Assembly: GCA_038087015.1 (NCBI GenBank)
Contig: JASBNA010000001.1
Location: forward strand, 1,426,001-1,490,000
DNA: 64,000 nucleotides
Direction: 5' to 3'
From: Cerrena zonata
Taxonomy: Eukaryota; Basidiomycota; Agaricomycetes; Polyporales; Cerrenaceae
Shown here: in pieces, positions 48,609-61,720 of the stretch
How the letters are laid out: each line of letters opens with the position of its first letter
How positions within the stretch are numbered: the first letter of the stretch is position 1
Program-made: the position numbers and the translations under genes
Notes under the pieces: model-generated
The model's database searches: none
What the model was told of the DNA's origin: nothing
Seen by the model: only the letters and a program-made list of their open reading frames with translations

Positions 48609-49260
48609 CTTCTTTGACCGTAGATGGAGAATTGAATGCAGTGGTTCGTTGGTTTGAGTGTTCGAGTTGTATACAAGTCGCGTGTGATGGGGGCTAGTTC
48701 AATGGAGGTTTTGACTCGATCGTGGAAGATATTCGGAGATGAAATGTCAGAGACATACTACAGATATGACTCGACTTGGCGCGTGAATGAAGGAATACAC
48801 TGTGATATGTGATAAATGTTGTTCCAGGAGACTTTTCCTCTCCCGGCCAGTGGATCAAAAGTCTTATATAAATGGAGAGATAAGATTAGATCTAACAACA
48901 ACCAGCTGCCCGGCCTCAGGGACACGGTGAACTCATTCAGTTCTAAGTTCATCCTCGACACCCATCGTGATAGGCTTTCAAAGACACTTTTACACATTTA
49001 CGCGACTCCTAATTGATACACCATCTTATACCGTTCAGTCTGTCTTCTCAGGTCTAGCTGTGTCCTTACTTCTCGGAAATTCAGCGTACAACCTTGAAAC
49101 TTGAAGTGCCACTACGATTGTATTATAATCATCTTTCTGGACAACGATCGCAAGGAAGAGATATAAGAATAGGATACTGCCCAATTCTCATCTTACAAGT
49201 AAGTTTAAGAACCCCTTCATTGTAATGCCGATCCTGAATTTCGGGATGAACTACTGCAGT
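48609..49260. promoter_or_regulatory. divergent promoter region of HAM1 and TAF4
   Basis: 650 bp between two divergently transcribed housekeeping genes. No individual site is recognised. Confidence 0.4.
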
Positions 49261-50749
49261 ATGAAGGCAGAGGATACCCCTGCACAGACCCCGACTGGCA
49301 CGACATTCTCCGCAGCTCAATGGGGGAACCAAGCCCGTAAGAAATCTCTTCAAATTACTGGAGTGTGTCTGAATCGTTTAGATAGAAATCCCAATTGACC
49401 CTGCACTACAACAACAACCGCCCTCACACCCAGCGTAAGGCTTCTTCTCTCAAGACAAGTTTGGAGCTGACATTGGAGCTGCTGTAGTACTACTTATGCG
49501 CATTACCAGTACCAGCACTATGCTCAGTCTGGCTACCAACATTATCAATATGCGCCCCCTCAACACCAACAACACCAGCAGCAACCAACGCAAGCCCAGC
49601 AATACAGTGTACAACCTCATGCACAACCACCCTCAAATACAGCGACTATGTCCGTGGCTCCTCAGCCCGCTCGGCCAAATACACAACCTGTCCAAGCCAC
49701 CACGAATGCGAATACAAACGCACTGGACACTACAGATGTAGCCACTCTGAATGATGCCCTCGGAAGTGCTGGTGTGGATCTTCGTGTACGTTCACGCTGC
49801 TGTCATCTTACTGTAAGGTAGTCTAACCGAATGAATTCAGGCTGAAGAAGAGACACTACATCGATCCTTCGATAATACTTACCAGTCCTACCGACCGTAC
49901 GAGGACCGCTCTCACAAACAACCTGCTAAGCCCAACTTCGACCCACGTCATGTTGGAAGCACCATGCGGGAAATTGGAAATAAACATAAAGTGACTAAGA
50001 TTCCCGAAGACTCCGTTAACTACGTTGCTTTGGCATTACGAGCTCGTCTGCAGGACTTGATCACTTCCATGATTGCCGCCTCTAAACATAGAACTGACAC
50101 CCAGTTCGATCGAGCACCCTCAACGTACGAGGACGGGACACCCATGTGGGGACTGGTGATTAGGAGCGATGTAGCCAAGCAACTGGCTGCACTAGAGAAG
50201 GTTGAACGTGAAGAAGAGATGAAAGTTCGCAGAGAGAGGAAGGAGCGTGAAGACGCTGCCGCTGCCCAAGCAGCAGCACTTCAAGCTCAGCAAGCCGCAG
50301 GCTCCTCTGTTGTTCCTGAGGGCGAAGATGATGGACAACCCAAGAAAAAGAAGAAGAAAGAAGGTCCTGGCGTTACAGCTCGCAACATGTCAGAAGACGT
50401 CAGGAAAAAGATGTCCAACGCTGTAGCGAGTCAGGCTGCTGGCCTGGGTACCGGTAAATACGCATGGATGAATGCTGCAAGTACTACGCCAGCTGCTAAA
50501 ACTAAACCTGCCGCGACAACAAGCACGCCAGGACTATCGCCTGCTACGACTACAGCTCCTGCTACAAACACGACCGCAGGGAGTAGCGGATGGGCGAGAC
50601 CATATGTTTCGGCCAAAACCAGCACACAATCCACTCCACAGACAGAAGATGACTCGCGGCAAGTTGTCACTCTCAGGGATGCACTGTTTGTTATTGAGCA
50701 GGAGAAAGGTCATGGAGGAGGAAGAGGATCAGCGAGAGGGTGGACTTGA
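49261..50749 (+). CDS. TAF4: TFIID subunit TAF4
   Basis: Four exons (49261-49336, 49386-49434, 49488-49785, 49841-50749) give 444 codons in phase, 443 residues. The N-terminal third is Gln/Pro/Tyr-rich and disordered. The last exon holds the TAF4 C-terminal domain: STMREIGNKHKV, YVALALRARLQDLITSMI, MWGLVIRSDVAKQLAALEK. A charged coiled-coil stretch (EREEEMKVRRERKERED) and an Ala/Thr-rich linker follow, then VTLRDALFVIEQEKGH. TAF4 pairs with TAF12 through a histone-like fold and scaffolds TFIID at core promoters. The end matches the family, which closes with a conserved LRDxLFxLE helix. Confidence 0.92.
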
Positions 50750-50860
50750 ACGATCCTGAGAATATCATCTAGTATACGTCCTCTTTTACTCTTTGTATCA
50801 ACGATGCACTTGGTTCGGACTACGAGAATGATCAAAAAGGTGAAAGTCACCCAACTCCAG

Positions 50861-50932
50861 TGACCACCGCAGGGGTCGAACCTGCAATCTCCTGATTCGT
50901 AGTCAGACGCGATGCCATTTCGCCAGGCGGCC
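50861..50932 (-). tRNA. tRNA-Arg (anticodon ACG), no intron
   Basis: 72 nt on the minus strand fold into a full cloverleaf. The acceptor stem GGCCGCC pairs with GGTGGTC (two G-U pairs). The D stem is GCGA/TCGC. The anticodon stem TCTGA/TCAGG carries the loop CTACGAA, so the anticodon is ACG. The T arm GCAGG TTCGACC CCTGC has the standard TTC loop. The discriminator is A. A run of five T follows at about 50838-50834 as Pol III terminator, and an A box and B box are built in. It sits between TAF4 and the aminopeptidase gene. Confidence 0.95.
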
Positions 50933-51047
50933 AACGATAACTCATCTCAATTTGCTGACCTGATACACAGCCACACAAGTTGTATGAATTGTCACCGTTC
51001 ACTCAGGCTATTGCACTCACTTTCGACCCTCTGGAATGTAAATTTCC

Positions 51048-52492
51048 ATGCGAGTGATACAACAACTTGCTACCACCTCACTCAAACGCCTCTATGCACT
51101 CGGAACATATTACAATGTTTCTCCAACTAGACTTCCTAGACGTCATATTTCTGTTTCAACAGGAATGGCTCCTCCAGAATTAGAACACCAAGTTGCTCAT
51201 GATGAATCTGAAGAGATTGTTATACAGGACTTGGGTCAGTATGATATAATCATGCCTGAAGAACCATATCAATGGGGTGTTGCACATATAACACCACTTG
51301 AGGTACCCACGGAAATTCCTCGGCCACCATACGTCAAACAAGTGTTAGAATGCTTGAGACTGGGTAAAGACCCGTCTTATGTTGGGGAGTCTTATGACGC
51401 CGATGGTGATGGGAGAATTCATCTAGGCACTGACGAAGAGCTTTTTTTGAGAAAAGCAGCACGGCTAGCTAAACAAGTGCTAAAATATGCAGGTACTCTC
51501 GTAAAGGTATGGAGCTGTTTGCCAGTATAACTGTAGCTGACTCAACTTCAGCCTGGTATTACAACCGCTGCCATTGACACTGCTGTCCACAGGTATATCG
51601 TCTCTCATAAGGCTTACCCATCCCCATTACACTACGCTGGGTTCCCAAAGTCTTGTTGTACCAGCGTGAACAACATTGTCACACATGGTATACCTGACGA
51701 GTGAGTCCACTACAACAACGCGAGTTTGTTCAGTTACTAAGATGGAACACTAGTCGGCCACTTCAAGATGGTGACATCGTTAACATTGATATTACAATAT
51801 ATCTGAATGGCTACCATGGAGATACCTCACGAACGTTTCTTGTCGGTGACGTAGTACGCCTTCATTCGCCTCATCTATAAGCAATCTTCCCTTACATTCT
51901 GTGATTTTATAGGATGAAATTGGTCGATCCTTAGTCTCGGTAACCGAATCAGCCTTAAGTGAAGCGATTCGGACTTGTGGACCTGGACGACCATTCAAAG
52001 GAATTGCCGCTGCGATTCACAAGACCATCCAAAAGCATGGCGGGGGTATATGGAGTGTATCTCCCCAGTTTACAGGTCATGGAATAGGGAGACTATTTCA
52101 TCGACCCCCCTGGGTATTACATGATCGTAGGTTATGTCTTCATACCCATTTGTCTACTTAGTTATTGACATTTGGAGTAGTGAACGAAGAACCAGAAGTC
52201 ATGTTGCCAGGACATTGTTTCACCATCGAGGTATAGCTCTTCCTATCTCGCATCTTCACTTGGCTCAACCCCCTCTTTCTAGCCATGTATCGTGGTAGGG
52301 ACAAATCCGCAAACTTGGATATTCCCTGACGGTTGGACAGCTTCCACGGTGGTAAGCTTAGTCACTGTTTTTTCGAGGCACGAAACAGCGTTTGTTGATA
52401 CAAAACGATTGTAGAATGCAGCGCGAAGTGCTCAAGCAGAGGATATGGTACTTATTACCGAGACTGGCATCGAGGTACTGACTGTAGATTGA
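51048..52492 (+). CDS. methionine aminopeptidase type 1, probably mitochondrial
   Basis: Removes the initiator Met. The ATG at 51048 opens an Arg-rich leader free of acidic residues ([15 protein letters not shown], then RRHISVSTG), fitting mitochondrial import, and there is no zinc-finger extension as in cytosolic MetAP1. The pita-bread fold has all five metal ligands: Asp in GDIVNIDIT, Asp in [10 protein letters not shown], His in [11 protein letters not shown], Glu in FTIEPCIV and Glu in [11 protein letters not shown]. The [15 protein letters not shown] substrate-side block is present. Exon 1 is 51048-51506 and further short introns follow, all in phase where checked. It corresponds to MAP1D of animals. 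Confidence 0.92.
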
Positions 52493-52744
52493 CAGCAAGC
52501 TCCACTGTCATTACTTCCGTCTCCAAACGTCTAGCAACGATCTTTTCTTGCACAGAATCATTAGTTCATATTCTGCAAATCTCTATCGAGGGTTGCCGGT
52601 TATACTTGTAAAATATTCTTCAAAACAACAGAGTCGCGACAGGTAAGATGAGAGTCCGAGAGACAGAGAAACAGAGAATGATATACAAAGAGGTGAATTA
52701 CAATATACACATAGCAAAACAACTTTTAGCTTGAAAACCGTACA

Positions 52745-55700
52745 CTACGACAAAATCCTTTCCTGTACAAATCTCGATAGTACGGGGGTCAAATCTATAC
52801 TCTTCTTCACCAAAATGGTCTCGCTCTTTGACATGACTGGTCTCGCCTTGATTAATAAGGCCTGAACGTCCGACGCCATCTCCCCTGACATACCCCTCCT
52901 TAATCTCTCTCCTAGAGTCAGCGGTTGCCTCTTCGGTCTCCTGTCCTTGTCATGATGGTCCCGTCCATACACCCCCATGTTATCATCACCTTCCAACTCA
53001 TTGGGAGTGGGCTCCACATCTGGTCTCGCGAGCCAAAGTGCTAGTTGAGTGACAGCGTAGAATAGGACAGACTCCAATGTACGTCGCGAAACTGTGACAC
53101 TGTCTCGAACGTCCAGAGCCTTCGTGTTGATAGAAGTCGCTGGGGTGAGGGCTTGCATTGCTGGTCGATCCACTAATGCACGTAGGATATCCAGCGAACA
53201 ATTGCCAAGTTCGAGGAGTGTTCCTACTGAAGTTGGTTCGCCGAGAACAACTTTCGAATGCTGTAATAATAAGGATGTTAATTTCCGTTACATTTCCTGG
53301 GTCTCAATAAAACTCACGGGAACAACAAGTGTTTGTTGTGAAGGCCAGTCTTCCGGTTCTCCTGTCAATACTGTCTCTGCTCCACTCACTGCAATGAGGG
53401 CATTGAGAAGCGAACTCGAAAGTTTGAAGAATCGATGGACAAGTTTCGCTAAGAATGGACGTCGCATGGGGTCAACAACATCCGTCGGTGAACTGATTGA
53501 ACACTTGTTTTGGCTGTCGGCTTCAAAGTCTGACCGTTCCTTGCTCGTAATCGGCTCGAATAGACTGGCGAGATGATTAGGATGCGTTAACGCGTAGTTG
53601 ACCTGTTGCAAGAGAAGCAACGCGTCATTCGTGAAGAATGACAGTGCTTTCTGTACTGCGTCTGACCGACTTCCAAGAGGAGAATTCTGGGCGATGGCAG
53701 CGAAGAGGTTAACAACTTGCTCTATCTCCTCGAGTAGCGGAAGAGTCAAAGGGTCACTATTTGTCCATGAAAGAGCTCGGTGGATTTGTTCTGCCCAAAG
53801 CTGAACTAACCCACTGACTTCAGAGTCAAAGTAGGAGCTATGACGTCCCAATGCCTTGGTGACACCTGCAACTACAGCAAGCATTGAACAGTAAGACGTG
53901 TGTGCCGGGCTACGTTCATTCGGGAGCTCAGGGAGGACGACATCGATAGAGCCAGCTTTGATAGCATCACTGATAGGGTTCCCGCTGTAAGAGACTAGAA
54001 TACCCTCGCTCGCCAATCTCTCAGCTGCTGAAGGAACACTGGCTAGTGCAATATGGAAAGTGAGCACATGGGGAGCATATAGAGCTTGCTTCCGTGTCCT
54101 GAGGAGCCCAAGATCCACAAACCCTACTAGGTCCATTCGGCTGAATAACTCCAAACTAGTTTGAATGAGATCGGTCTCCTGACATCTGGTCAGCCAGAAG
54201 TTTGGTGATGAGTTGAAGTCGAGCCTGGTAGATTGCTCAAATACGGCCACAAGTAGCTCAAGATCCTGATCAACATCTAGATCCAGTTTTGTTCGAGCGG
54301 CTTCAAATGATACCCGGAGAGCGTCGATGACGAATATGAGAGTGTATTCTACCGTCGAGGTGATAGCAAGTCGCTGCTCTGCGTTGAGCGTCTTTGGTCG
54401 AAGCCAGAGTGTCCTACTGTGTCGGATGCAAAAGTAGGCTATTTGAAGGACAGTACGGTGGAATGATACGGTGACTTGACCGAGGAACGACTTTGCAGGA
54501 GACTGAGCACTATTCAAAATGATGCCTCGGATGTTCTTGACCAGTTCGATGAAGTGAGTGATTTCATCTTTCGTCTCCACCGTCGCGAACCATGCAACTT
54601 CAAGCAAAGCCAAAAGGAGCGAGAGTCGAGCTTGGTGAACGGTGGCCATCATATCTCCGGACCTCTTCTCTCCAGCGAGATCGGCAGACAGAGATTCAGC
54701 AAGCGCGAGAAGTGTTGGCCGGACTGCAGGGACCCCTCGTAGGAACGGTACGACTTGGATTAGTAGATACTGCCATGATTGGGTGAGGGAGGTTTGCGCA
54801 TTGGCAAGGGAAAGGTTAAGGTTGATAGCGCACAACTTTCGAGCTGCTATATCCACTTCACTTCGGATAGTCGCCTCGAATGGTTGCAGACGTTCTTGAG
54901 TAAGCTCCAAAGAGAAAGCAAATTCGTCACCGAATTCACGTTCTACCATTGGATCCTGAACTCGTACTTGATCTAGAACAAGGGCATGGAAGTGTTTCTG
55001 TAGCAGACTATCGAAGTCGTCTGACAACGATGGATCATACGTCCGTGATGCGGCTTCACCAATCAAGTCTGTCAAGTCGTCCGTTGACTGGAGGGTTTCT
55101 TGTATCGCGAGGTAACTTGGTGGCTTGGTCGAAGCGCCCTTGTCACCTTGTGCTTGGAAAGCCATCCGAACATCCAGCCCGATAATATTCAAGGCGTGCG
55201 ACTTGATGATAGTTCTGAGAGAGTGCACCGAGACCGCATCATGGAGATCTGAATGTTGTTCGCCTTCGATGATCTGGAAAGTCTCTGGGATATAGTCCGG
55301 AACAGGGCCTAATTCCTCCTTTATGATAGCAGTAAGGAGATCCCAGAAAGCTTTATTTTGACGAACGGACAGTAGTGCAGCTTTGTGTTCATGTCCGTGT
55401 TCCCATACGATGTTCAGGAAACGCATCAAGGAAGCCAAAGCTAGCGGATTAAGCTCCCAGAGGTCCTTCCATTGCTCCAACATGTCGATACTAATGGACA
55501 ATGCGCTGATGTGTTTGGAGTTTGCATCCTTATCTTCTGCTTTGTCTTTCTCCTTTCCTTTGATACTCGGAGTGTATACATGCCCCGTCACGAAGAGGTT
55601 AGCCAAGGCAGGCTCCTTGTCCACAGCGAGGGTGATGAAATTCCAGACTGCCCATCGGAGAGTGACATCGTCATACGGATGCATGACGATACGAACAAAC

Positions 55701-58700
55701 GAGTTCACGGTCCCCTCGGGGTCCGAGAGATGTCCAATGATCGTCGGTGCCATACCGTCACAAGTAGAGAGGGATGAGCAGAGTGCATAGAGTACGAGGG
55801 CCGCGAGGATGGGAACCTCTGTGCCCATTCCTCTATGCTTGACGTAGGCAGCTAGCGCATCAATAGGGTCCGTCCGTGATGAGTTGGAACCACTCGAGTT
55901 GCCATTGCCTCGCTCGCACAAGACCTCTTCAAGGAGACAGATTTGCGATGCATATGGAGATCTGGATTTATATGCGAGGATCGTACGTGTGAGTCGTAGG
56001 TGGGAGTCCATCATGTATATCAGACGTCTTGCATCATCGTACCGACGGGATGCAAAGAGATGCGAGAGAACTGATATACTAGATGAAATGGAGGAGACGA
56101 TGGGATGGACGGTGGACATGGTCGCTCTGCCGAGGAGTGCGTCTGAAATGCCTTGTGATAGCTTGGAAAATGGTGCGTTGGCAATTTCTGGAGGTGAGTG
56201 TTTCAGTATGGAGTTGTACAGAGAAGATACCCGTCGTCCTATCTCGAAACGATCAGAGAGGTGTGCATATTTCCATCCGACGTGTTCGATCCATATCTCC
56301 GAGTGGACGAAACGGGTGGCACGAATAAGGACTTCCTCCTTGACTTGTTGCATCTTGGGATGTTCTTGGAGAACAATAACAACGCTGGAGCTCGCCTCGT
56401 TGAACAACTGCTGGACGAAACCCAGCAGCGCTAACGACATGTTATATTGACCTGACAGACGTTCCGCTGCCTAAACCGTGGATGTGATACCAACGTTCTG
56501 CTCTGATCCAAAGAGCGAAGCAGTGGATCTGATGTACAACCACACACGGTTCGAGTACTTTGGCAGACTCAGCAGAGCCGAAAGAACACCGAGAGCCGAC
56601 GTGATGAGGGCAGTTCGAGGAGGTGTTCGATGTTGAGGTGATGAGCGAGACAAGGCCTCTTCAAGATCATAGTGGTAAGTTGGACGAGATCTGGAGGTGT
56701 AGACTCTGTTGTGGAATGTGCGACAACATGATCTCCCGATTCGAGAACAGTAAGAATCTCCTCAGCGATCTCGGGATTGTCGTGCGCAACACCTCTGATG
56801 AGGTCAAGGGCATCGATGATGACATCCTCGTCTCCAGCAGGGTCCATCTCGACGTGGATGTCTTCGAGCTTCAAGGCTGTCACCTTGGGATCTCCGCGTT
56901 TGCCAAAGGAAACATCATGATGTGAGCTCCCTCCTGAGTATAATCGTCGTCGATTCACATAATCTGTGAGGATCTCCAGCAGTACCTTCCATCCAGAGTG
57001 TTCATGCTTCCACAGAATAGCAACAAAGTCTCCTGTATCTCCATTCAGTGGTCGTCCGAGTGATTTGATCGGTAAAGTAGATCCACCCGGAAGTTTGAGC
57101 GATCGCAGGTTGGCGTAAGTGAGACCAGTAGACACCCCGGATGCAACATAACGCTCCGGTAGCTTCTCGTAGAGGGCATGTCCGCCCGTACACGCACTGC
57201 TAGGCACGACAGTGGTATATGTCGAAAGTTGGTGGAAGTATGCAAAGACATTGGCAGAACATTTAGCTCGATCCTCCGTGAGTGGTTGAGCCGCCATAGT
57301 ATCTGAAGCATTTTCGAGCGAACCTGCGCCTGACATGGCGCGTAGTAGTCGAAGTAATGGTCTCGGCTGTACTGGGAATCGTGAACGAGCGACTTCGAGT
57401 ATTGCTCGACGAGATAGACTGGCTGCCCAATCTGTTTGCCAATATTGGTCGCAGATACCTCCCACTGACCGACTTTCGCTTCCACCGAAGAGAGCTACCC
57501 AGACTTCTACGAATGCATCGAATTGAGGGATGAGCTCCACTGGAACTAGCTCCAATAGCGCAACAATTAGACCTATATTGTGTGTAAGTAAATTAAAATC
57601 CCGAAGAAGTATGGCAAAGTACAAGCATACCTTTCAGCACAGAACGGAAAGCAACCGCATTGGGGTCCGTAATGGCAGAGCCGGTTTTCCACGCGAGCGA
57701 AGCAACAAACAACGGGGTATTGGTGAGAAGTGTGAGCAATAACTGGAATAGTCCTGCATCGGGGTCAAGACATGTCTTCGTCATGAGCACATGAACGGGT
57801 TCTCTGTCTTTCGAATATGACCTATCAATCTGAGGAAGGATACTAGAGATGAACTTCGTATAAGCAGGAGGAGCATCTTTCCCTCCATTAGTGACTTGGT
57901 CCAATTTGGACAGGATAAATGCCCAAGAGAGGAATATGCAAGCGTATTGGCTGCTATCGTGTTTAATGATAAGTTCGTGAATTTGGGTGAGGTGGTCTGG
58001 CGATGACCAGTAGACATCGGAATCTTCTCCTTCGCCATTGAGGGAAATACCAGCTGCAGCTCGTTCCAACTCCAACACTTCGACGAGGATGAGGATCCAC
58101 AAAGCCGCACTATCCTGTTGAAGTTGTACACCTTCATCATCCAAGAGGAGATTCCCATTCTGCTGCACAGATCCCATATTCGTTGCATACGCCACTTCGA
58201 GGAACCGATACACAACGGGTCCACTCGCCGGGACGTTCTCCCACATCGACCAAAACAACACCTCCAACAAAACCAACTGCACTTTCGCATTCTCCTTCAC
58301 CCATAATGATGCTTTCTTCGGCTCGTTGTCCATATTCTCCGGTAATGACTCTTGTGTCCTCCGTAGGTATTCTGAAAGGAGTTTCAAAGCCCATGTTTTA
58401 GGATCAGGAGCAATCTTCGGGACATATTCCACTGCGAGTTTTTTGACTTGTGTATCCGAAGAACTGAGGAATGGAATGAGGACGCGTACGGCATAAAGCC
58501 TCTCCGAATAATAGAACGGCGTAAAATGCCTCAAGAGTTCCTCAATAAGCAGCTGCGGTTCATCACTAGGGGGTAGACCTTCATTATACAAGAACGACCT
58601 GAGGAGGATCAACGCTTCAACTTCGTCAATCCGGAATTCCTTGCTAATAGCAAAGACATATTCCTTGTTGTCATTCTCCACGCGTATGATGGTGCCATCA

Positions 58701-58979
58701 CGTAGTGCGACGGAGCCTGATTCGACTTTCTTTTTGGACGCGTCGGAGGGGGTACCGAAGGGGTGGGAGAGGTTCTGGAGTTGGTCGACGCGGTGTTTGA
58801 GATAGTCGGAGACTTCGGGGAGGGTGGTGCCTTCGAGGCGGTTGGCTAGGTATGTGTGGAGATTTTGGTAGGTTCTGTTGTTTCATTTTAGTTACGGTTA
58901 GGGGAGATTGGATGAGAGGATTGGGGTGGGAGACGTACATGTCAATAAGTGATGACCTCTTCGATGACTCTCCGGACAT
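52745..58979 (-). CDS. NUP188: nucleoporin NUP188, with two lesions
   Basis: Large alpha-solenoid scaffold of the inner ring of the nuclear pore, partner of NIC96/NUP93. The ATG at 58977-58979 opens a 14-codon first exon. Helical exons follow: FRIDEVEALILLRSFLYNEG, LVLLEVLFWSMWEN, then GLIVALLELVPVELIPQFDA, DLIRGVAHDNPEIAEEIL, a 3.1-kb exon running from MSLALLGFVQQLFNEASS to LVVP, and a last exon ending RFVQERILS. Total length, about 1,900 residues, suits the family. Two breaks occur: one base is missing near 56661 (the frame changes before ALSRSSPQH), and an in-frame TAG lies at 56471-56473, where Leu is expected. Whether these are real or assembly errors cannot be told here. Confidence 0.88.
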
Positions 58980-59278
58980 GATGGTGCATAAACAACGAGG
59001 CGTGTCCCTCGATTACAGTCTGTCAAGGATTCATATGTTCAATACACAGAGGTCGAATAATGCAGCTTCATATTGAAGGACATACTTTAGTGAATGACCA
59101 AAGGGCCTGTAAGAAATAATGGACTGAAATCGAGTGCAATGTAGGTACATGGACCTAGTACTTCGTACAACACCTCTCTCGATCGCCAAACCACACAAAG
59201 TTCCCACGCTCCTCAGTACATCTTCAAATTCATTTATCTCATCGACATCCCTCACACCCTTTCCATCATGCATTAAAC
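58980..59278. promoter_or_regulatory. divergent promoter region of NUP188 and the acidic-protein gene
   Basis: About 300 bp between two divergent start codons. No specific site recognised. Confidence 0.4.
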
Positions 59279-60520
59279 ATGCCTCCCTTCTCAAAACAAC
59301 GACGAAACACCGTCTACGACTTGACCGCTCTCAGAATCCACCACGATGACTTCCGAATCCCGAGTTCTGACTCTAATTATCGGTATAGACGAGATAAGAA
59401 GATAATTAGGGATGTTAGAGGGAATTGGATAGCGAAGGATGCTGGTGGGACTGGGAAGATACCTTGGTATACGAAGGTTGATGGAGGTGAAGACGAGGAT
59501 GAGGAAGAAGGAGAAGATATGGAAGTTGATAAGGATGAGGAAGGAGATGTTACCCAGGGTGCGGTTGATACGGAGAAAGAGGACGAGGGTGGAAGTTCGG
59601 AGGATGAGGAGTATAGACGAGGTCAACGACGACGGTTCTACGAGGATATGAGTTATCTTGATGACCATGTCCACCCCCAGCAGCCGTCTGGGAGTATGCC
59701 TGTCCCTGACTCAGTAAGTACAATATCATATTTATTTTAGAGGTTGCGGTACGGAGTTTATTGGTTTTATGTAGGACCTCCTTAAAACTATTCACTACTT
59801 TGCAAGTGTATACTACAACGACATGGGTCAATTATATGATTCAAAACGTCGTGCTGCGCAGTTGAAGAAACGAAAGCGTATGCAGGAGGAAGATTCGCCA
59901 GAACCTTCTGAAGATGAAGACGTAGACGGAGAGGGAGCACTGGTGCCCGGAATCGAAGACGAAGGTGAAGAGCAGGATGAGGAGGATTGGGTTGATGAGG
60001 ACGCTGCTCCGACCGGCGATGAAGACGAATCTGACGAGGAAGATTCCCGACCTCTCAAACGTCAAGCTATAAGTAAAGGGAAAGGGAAGGAACGGGATGA
60101 GAGTCGATCGGTCACGAGTAGACGCAAAGCGAGAAGAGGCAAGAAGAGGGTGGATAGAGATTGGGCGGAAGTACACAGAAACCAGAACATGTATAGGCGG
60201 TTTGATGGTTCTGCACTTATAGCTCTTGGTATGTGTTTCCGGTCATTTCCGCACCGTATGGTATTGACGACATCGGGTTTTCAGGTATGTTGGTTCAAGA
60301 GTTCATAAAAGAAAATATTGGTCCGCCGTTGCCTGTTCGTCGTAACCCAAAGAAGGAGGAAGGTGGCCATGACTTACCTGATAGACCGACCGAACCTGGG
60401 GATGCGAGAATGGAGGATCAAGAGGAGGATGACGAGGAGCGGACATCTGACGAAGGCGAAGAATCACCTACTGTGGTGGGTGTAGATGATTATGACGACA
60501 GTGACTCGGACGACGATTAG
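59279..60520 (+). CDS. acidic nuclear-type protein, function not recognised
   Basis: Exons 59279-59713, 59775-60228 and 60285-60520 join in phase to about 374 residues. Conserved-looking blocks are VYDLTALRIHHDDFRIPSS near the N-terminus, DLLKTIHYFASVYYNDMGQL in the middle and RFDGSALIALGMLVQEFIKE near the C-terminus. Between them are long Glu/Asp-rich runs and basic stretches (SRRKARRGKKR). The layout suggests a nuclear protein in transcription or chromatin. The paired helical blocks with acidic linkers recall RNA polymerase I factor Rrn9, but I cannot confirm that. The protein ends in an acidic DDSDSDDD tail. Confidence 0.8.
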
Positions 60521-60692
60521 AATATCTCCCACATAATTACCTGTACATTTGTAAACATTCTTGTGTCGAGTAATCTTGATGTTTCTGGTAACTGATATGG
60601 ATAAGTGATGAACATAGTTCATTGAGCGAGAATTACAGGAGGTAAATACTCCAGAGAATACAATAGGTAATTTTGGCAGCAGCCAGCTGGGA

Positions 60693-61305
60693 CTACCGAA
60701 GGGTACCGTCCTCGAAACGTTTTAGGATGTTGTGTTTGAAAATACCAATTTCCTCGTCAGGGAATATCCGTAGTCGATCTAATCTTCGGTCCCTGAGCTT
60801 GTTTTTCGGCAACATTCCAGAGACGGCCTGACGTATAATCTATGGTTTATGAAGTAATTCATTAGTACGTGCTGAAGCGAGATGGGTTCAGGACATACCT
60901 CGTCAGGTTTCTTGGCCATCATATCCCTATACTTAATTTCCTTCAGGCCACCTGGAAACATCGTGTGTGACCTGTATACGATTTGCTCGGCCTTGTTTCC
61001 TGTGACCTTGATATTTCGTGCGTTGCTGACCACCACGTAGTCGCCACAGTCCACTAGCATTATAGTATTCGCCTATGAGATTCATGGAAGGACATGAGAA
61101 TGACTTGCCTGCTGGGTCATATATCGGCTTGTGCTTGCCCATGAGCACTAGGGCTATCCGCTCCGCAAGCTTACCCAAAATACGATCCGAAGCGTCGACA
61201 TGATGCCAGACACGAGCATAGGCAAGAGCCGTCTATGGGTGACATGAGGTTTCAATTCCACACGGGATGTACAAACAGACATACATTTCCAACTGCCTGC
61301 GACAT
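60693..61305 (-). CDS. mitochondrial ribosomal protein uL13m
   Basis: Large-subunit protein of the mitoribosome. Exons starting at 61305, 61232, 61053 and near 60838 encode [40 protein letters not shown], then [38 protein letters not shown] and [20 protein letters not shown]. These match the L13 family, including the GxPK-like MLPKN loop. About 150 residues is typical. The second intron (61108-61054) has a GC donor (GCAAGT) with a normal TAG acceptor. No other splice keeps PAVDCGDY in frame. Divergent from the Boi-type gene. Confidence 0.92.
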
Positions 61306-61720
61306 GGTGAGAGCACGGAAAGAAAATAGCCAGGAGGAGGAGACAATGCAGAAGTGAACGTTACACTGGTTTGCTTGAATTGTCGAAAATGGGCGCTTGG
61401 GAAGTGCCCACGGGTGGGATGATCATGGGGAGACTCACACTGGTTGGAGGACTCCGACAGCTGCCCACTGCCACAACGAGCCAAGGTGTGAGTGCCTCAG
61501 CCTCAGCCCAAGCCTGCTCTCTTGCAGACTTGTCTAGGTCAACGGTCCGTCTTCGGTTCGGAATTCACAACCCTGCTCTCTCACCCTCCCCACCACCCGT
61601 CATATCCGCTCCTTCTCGTCCTATTTTACCTCCCCTCTTCTTGCTTACCATCTCCCCAACTCTCCTTACCTCTTTTTCTTTTCTGTTTATGCCCGGAGCT
61701 CTCCCATAGCCGCAACAAAC
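61306..61720. promoter_or_regulatory. divergent promoter region with CT-rich leader
   Basis: Upstream of the SH3-SAM gene. The + strand is strongly pyrimidine-rich from about 61575 to 61690, just before the ATG, like the Rheb upstream tract. Confidence 0.45.
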
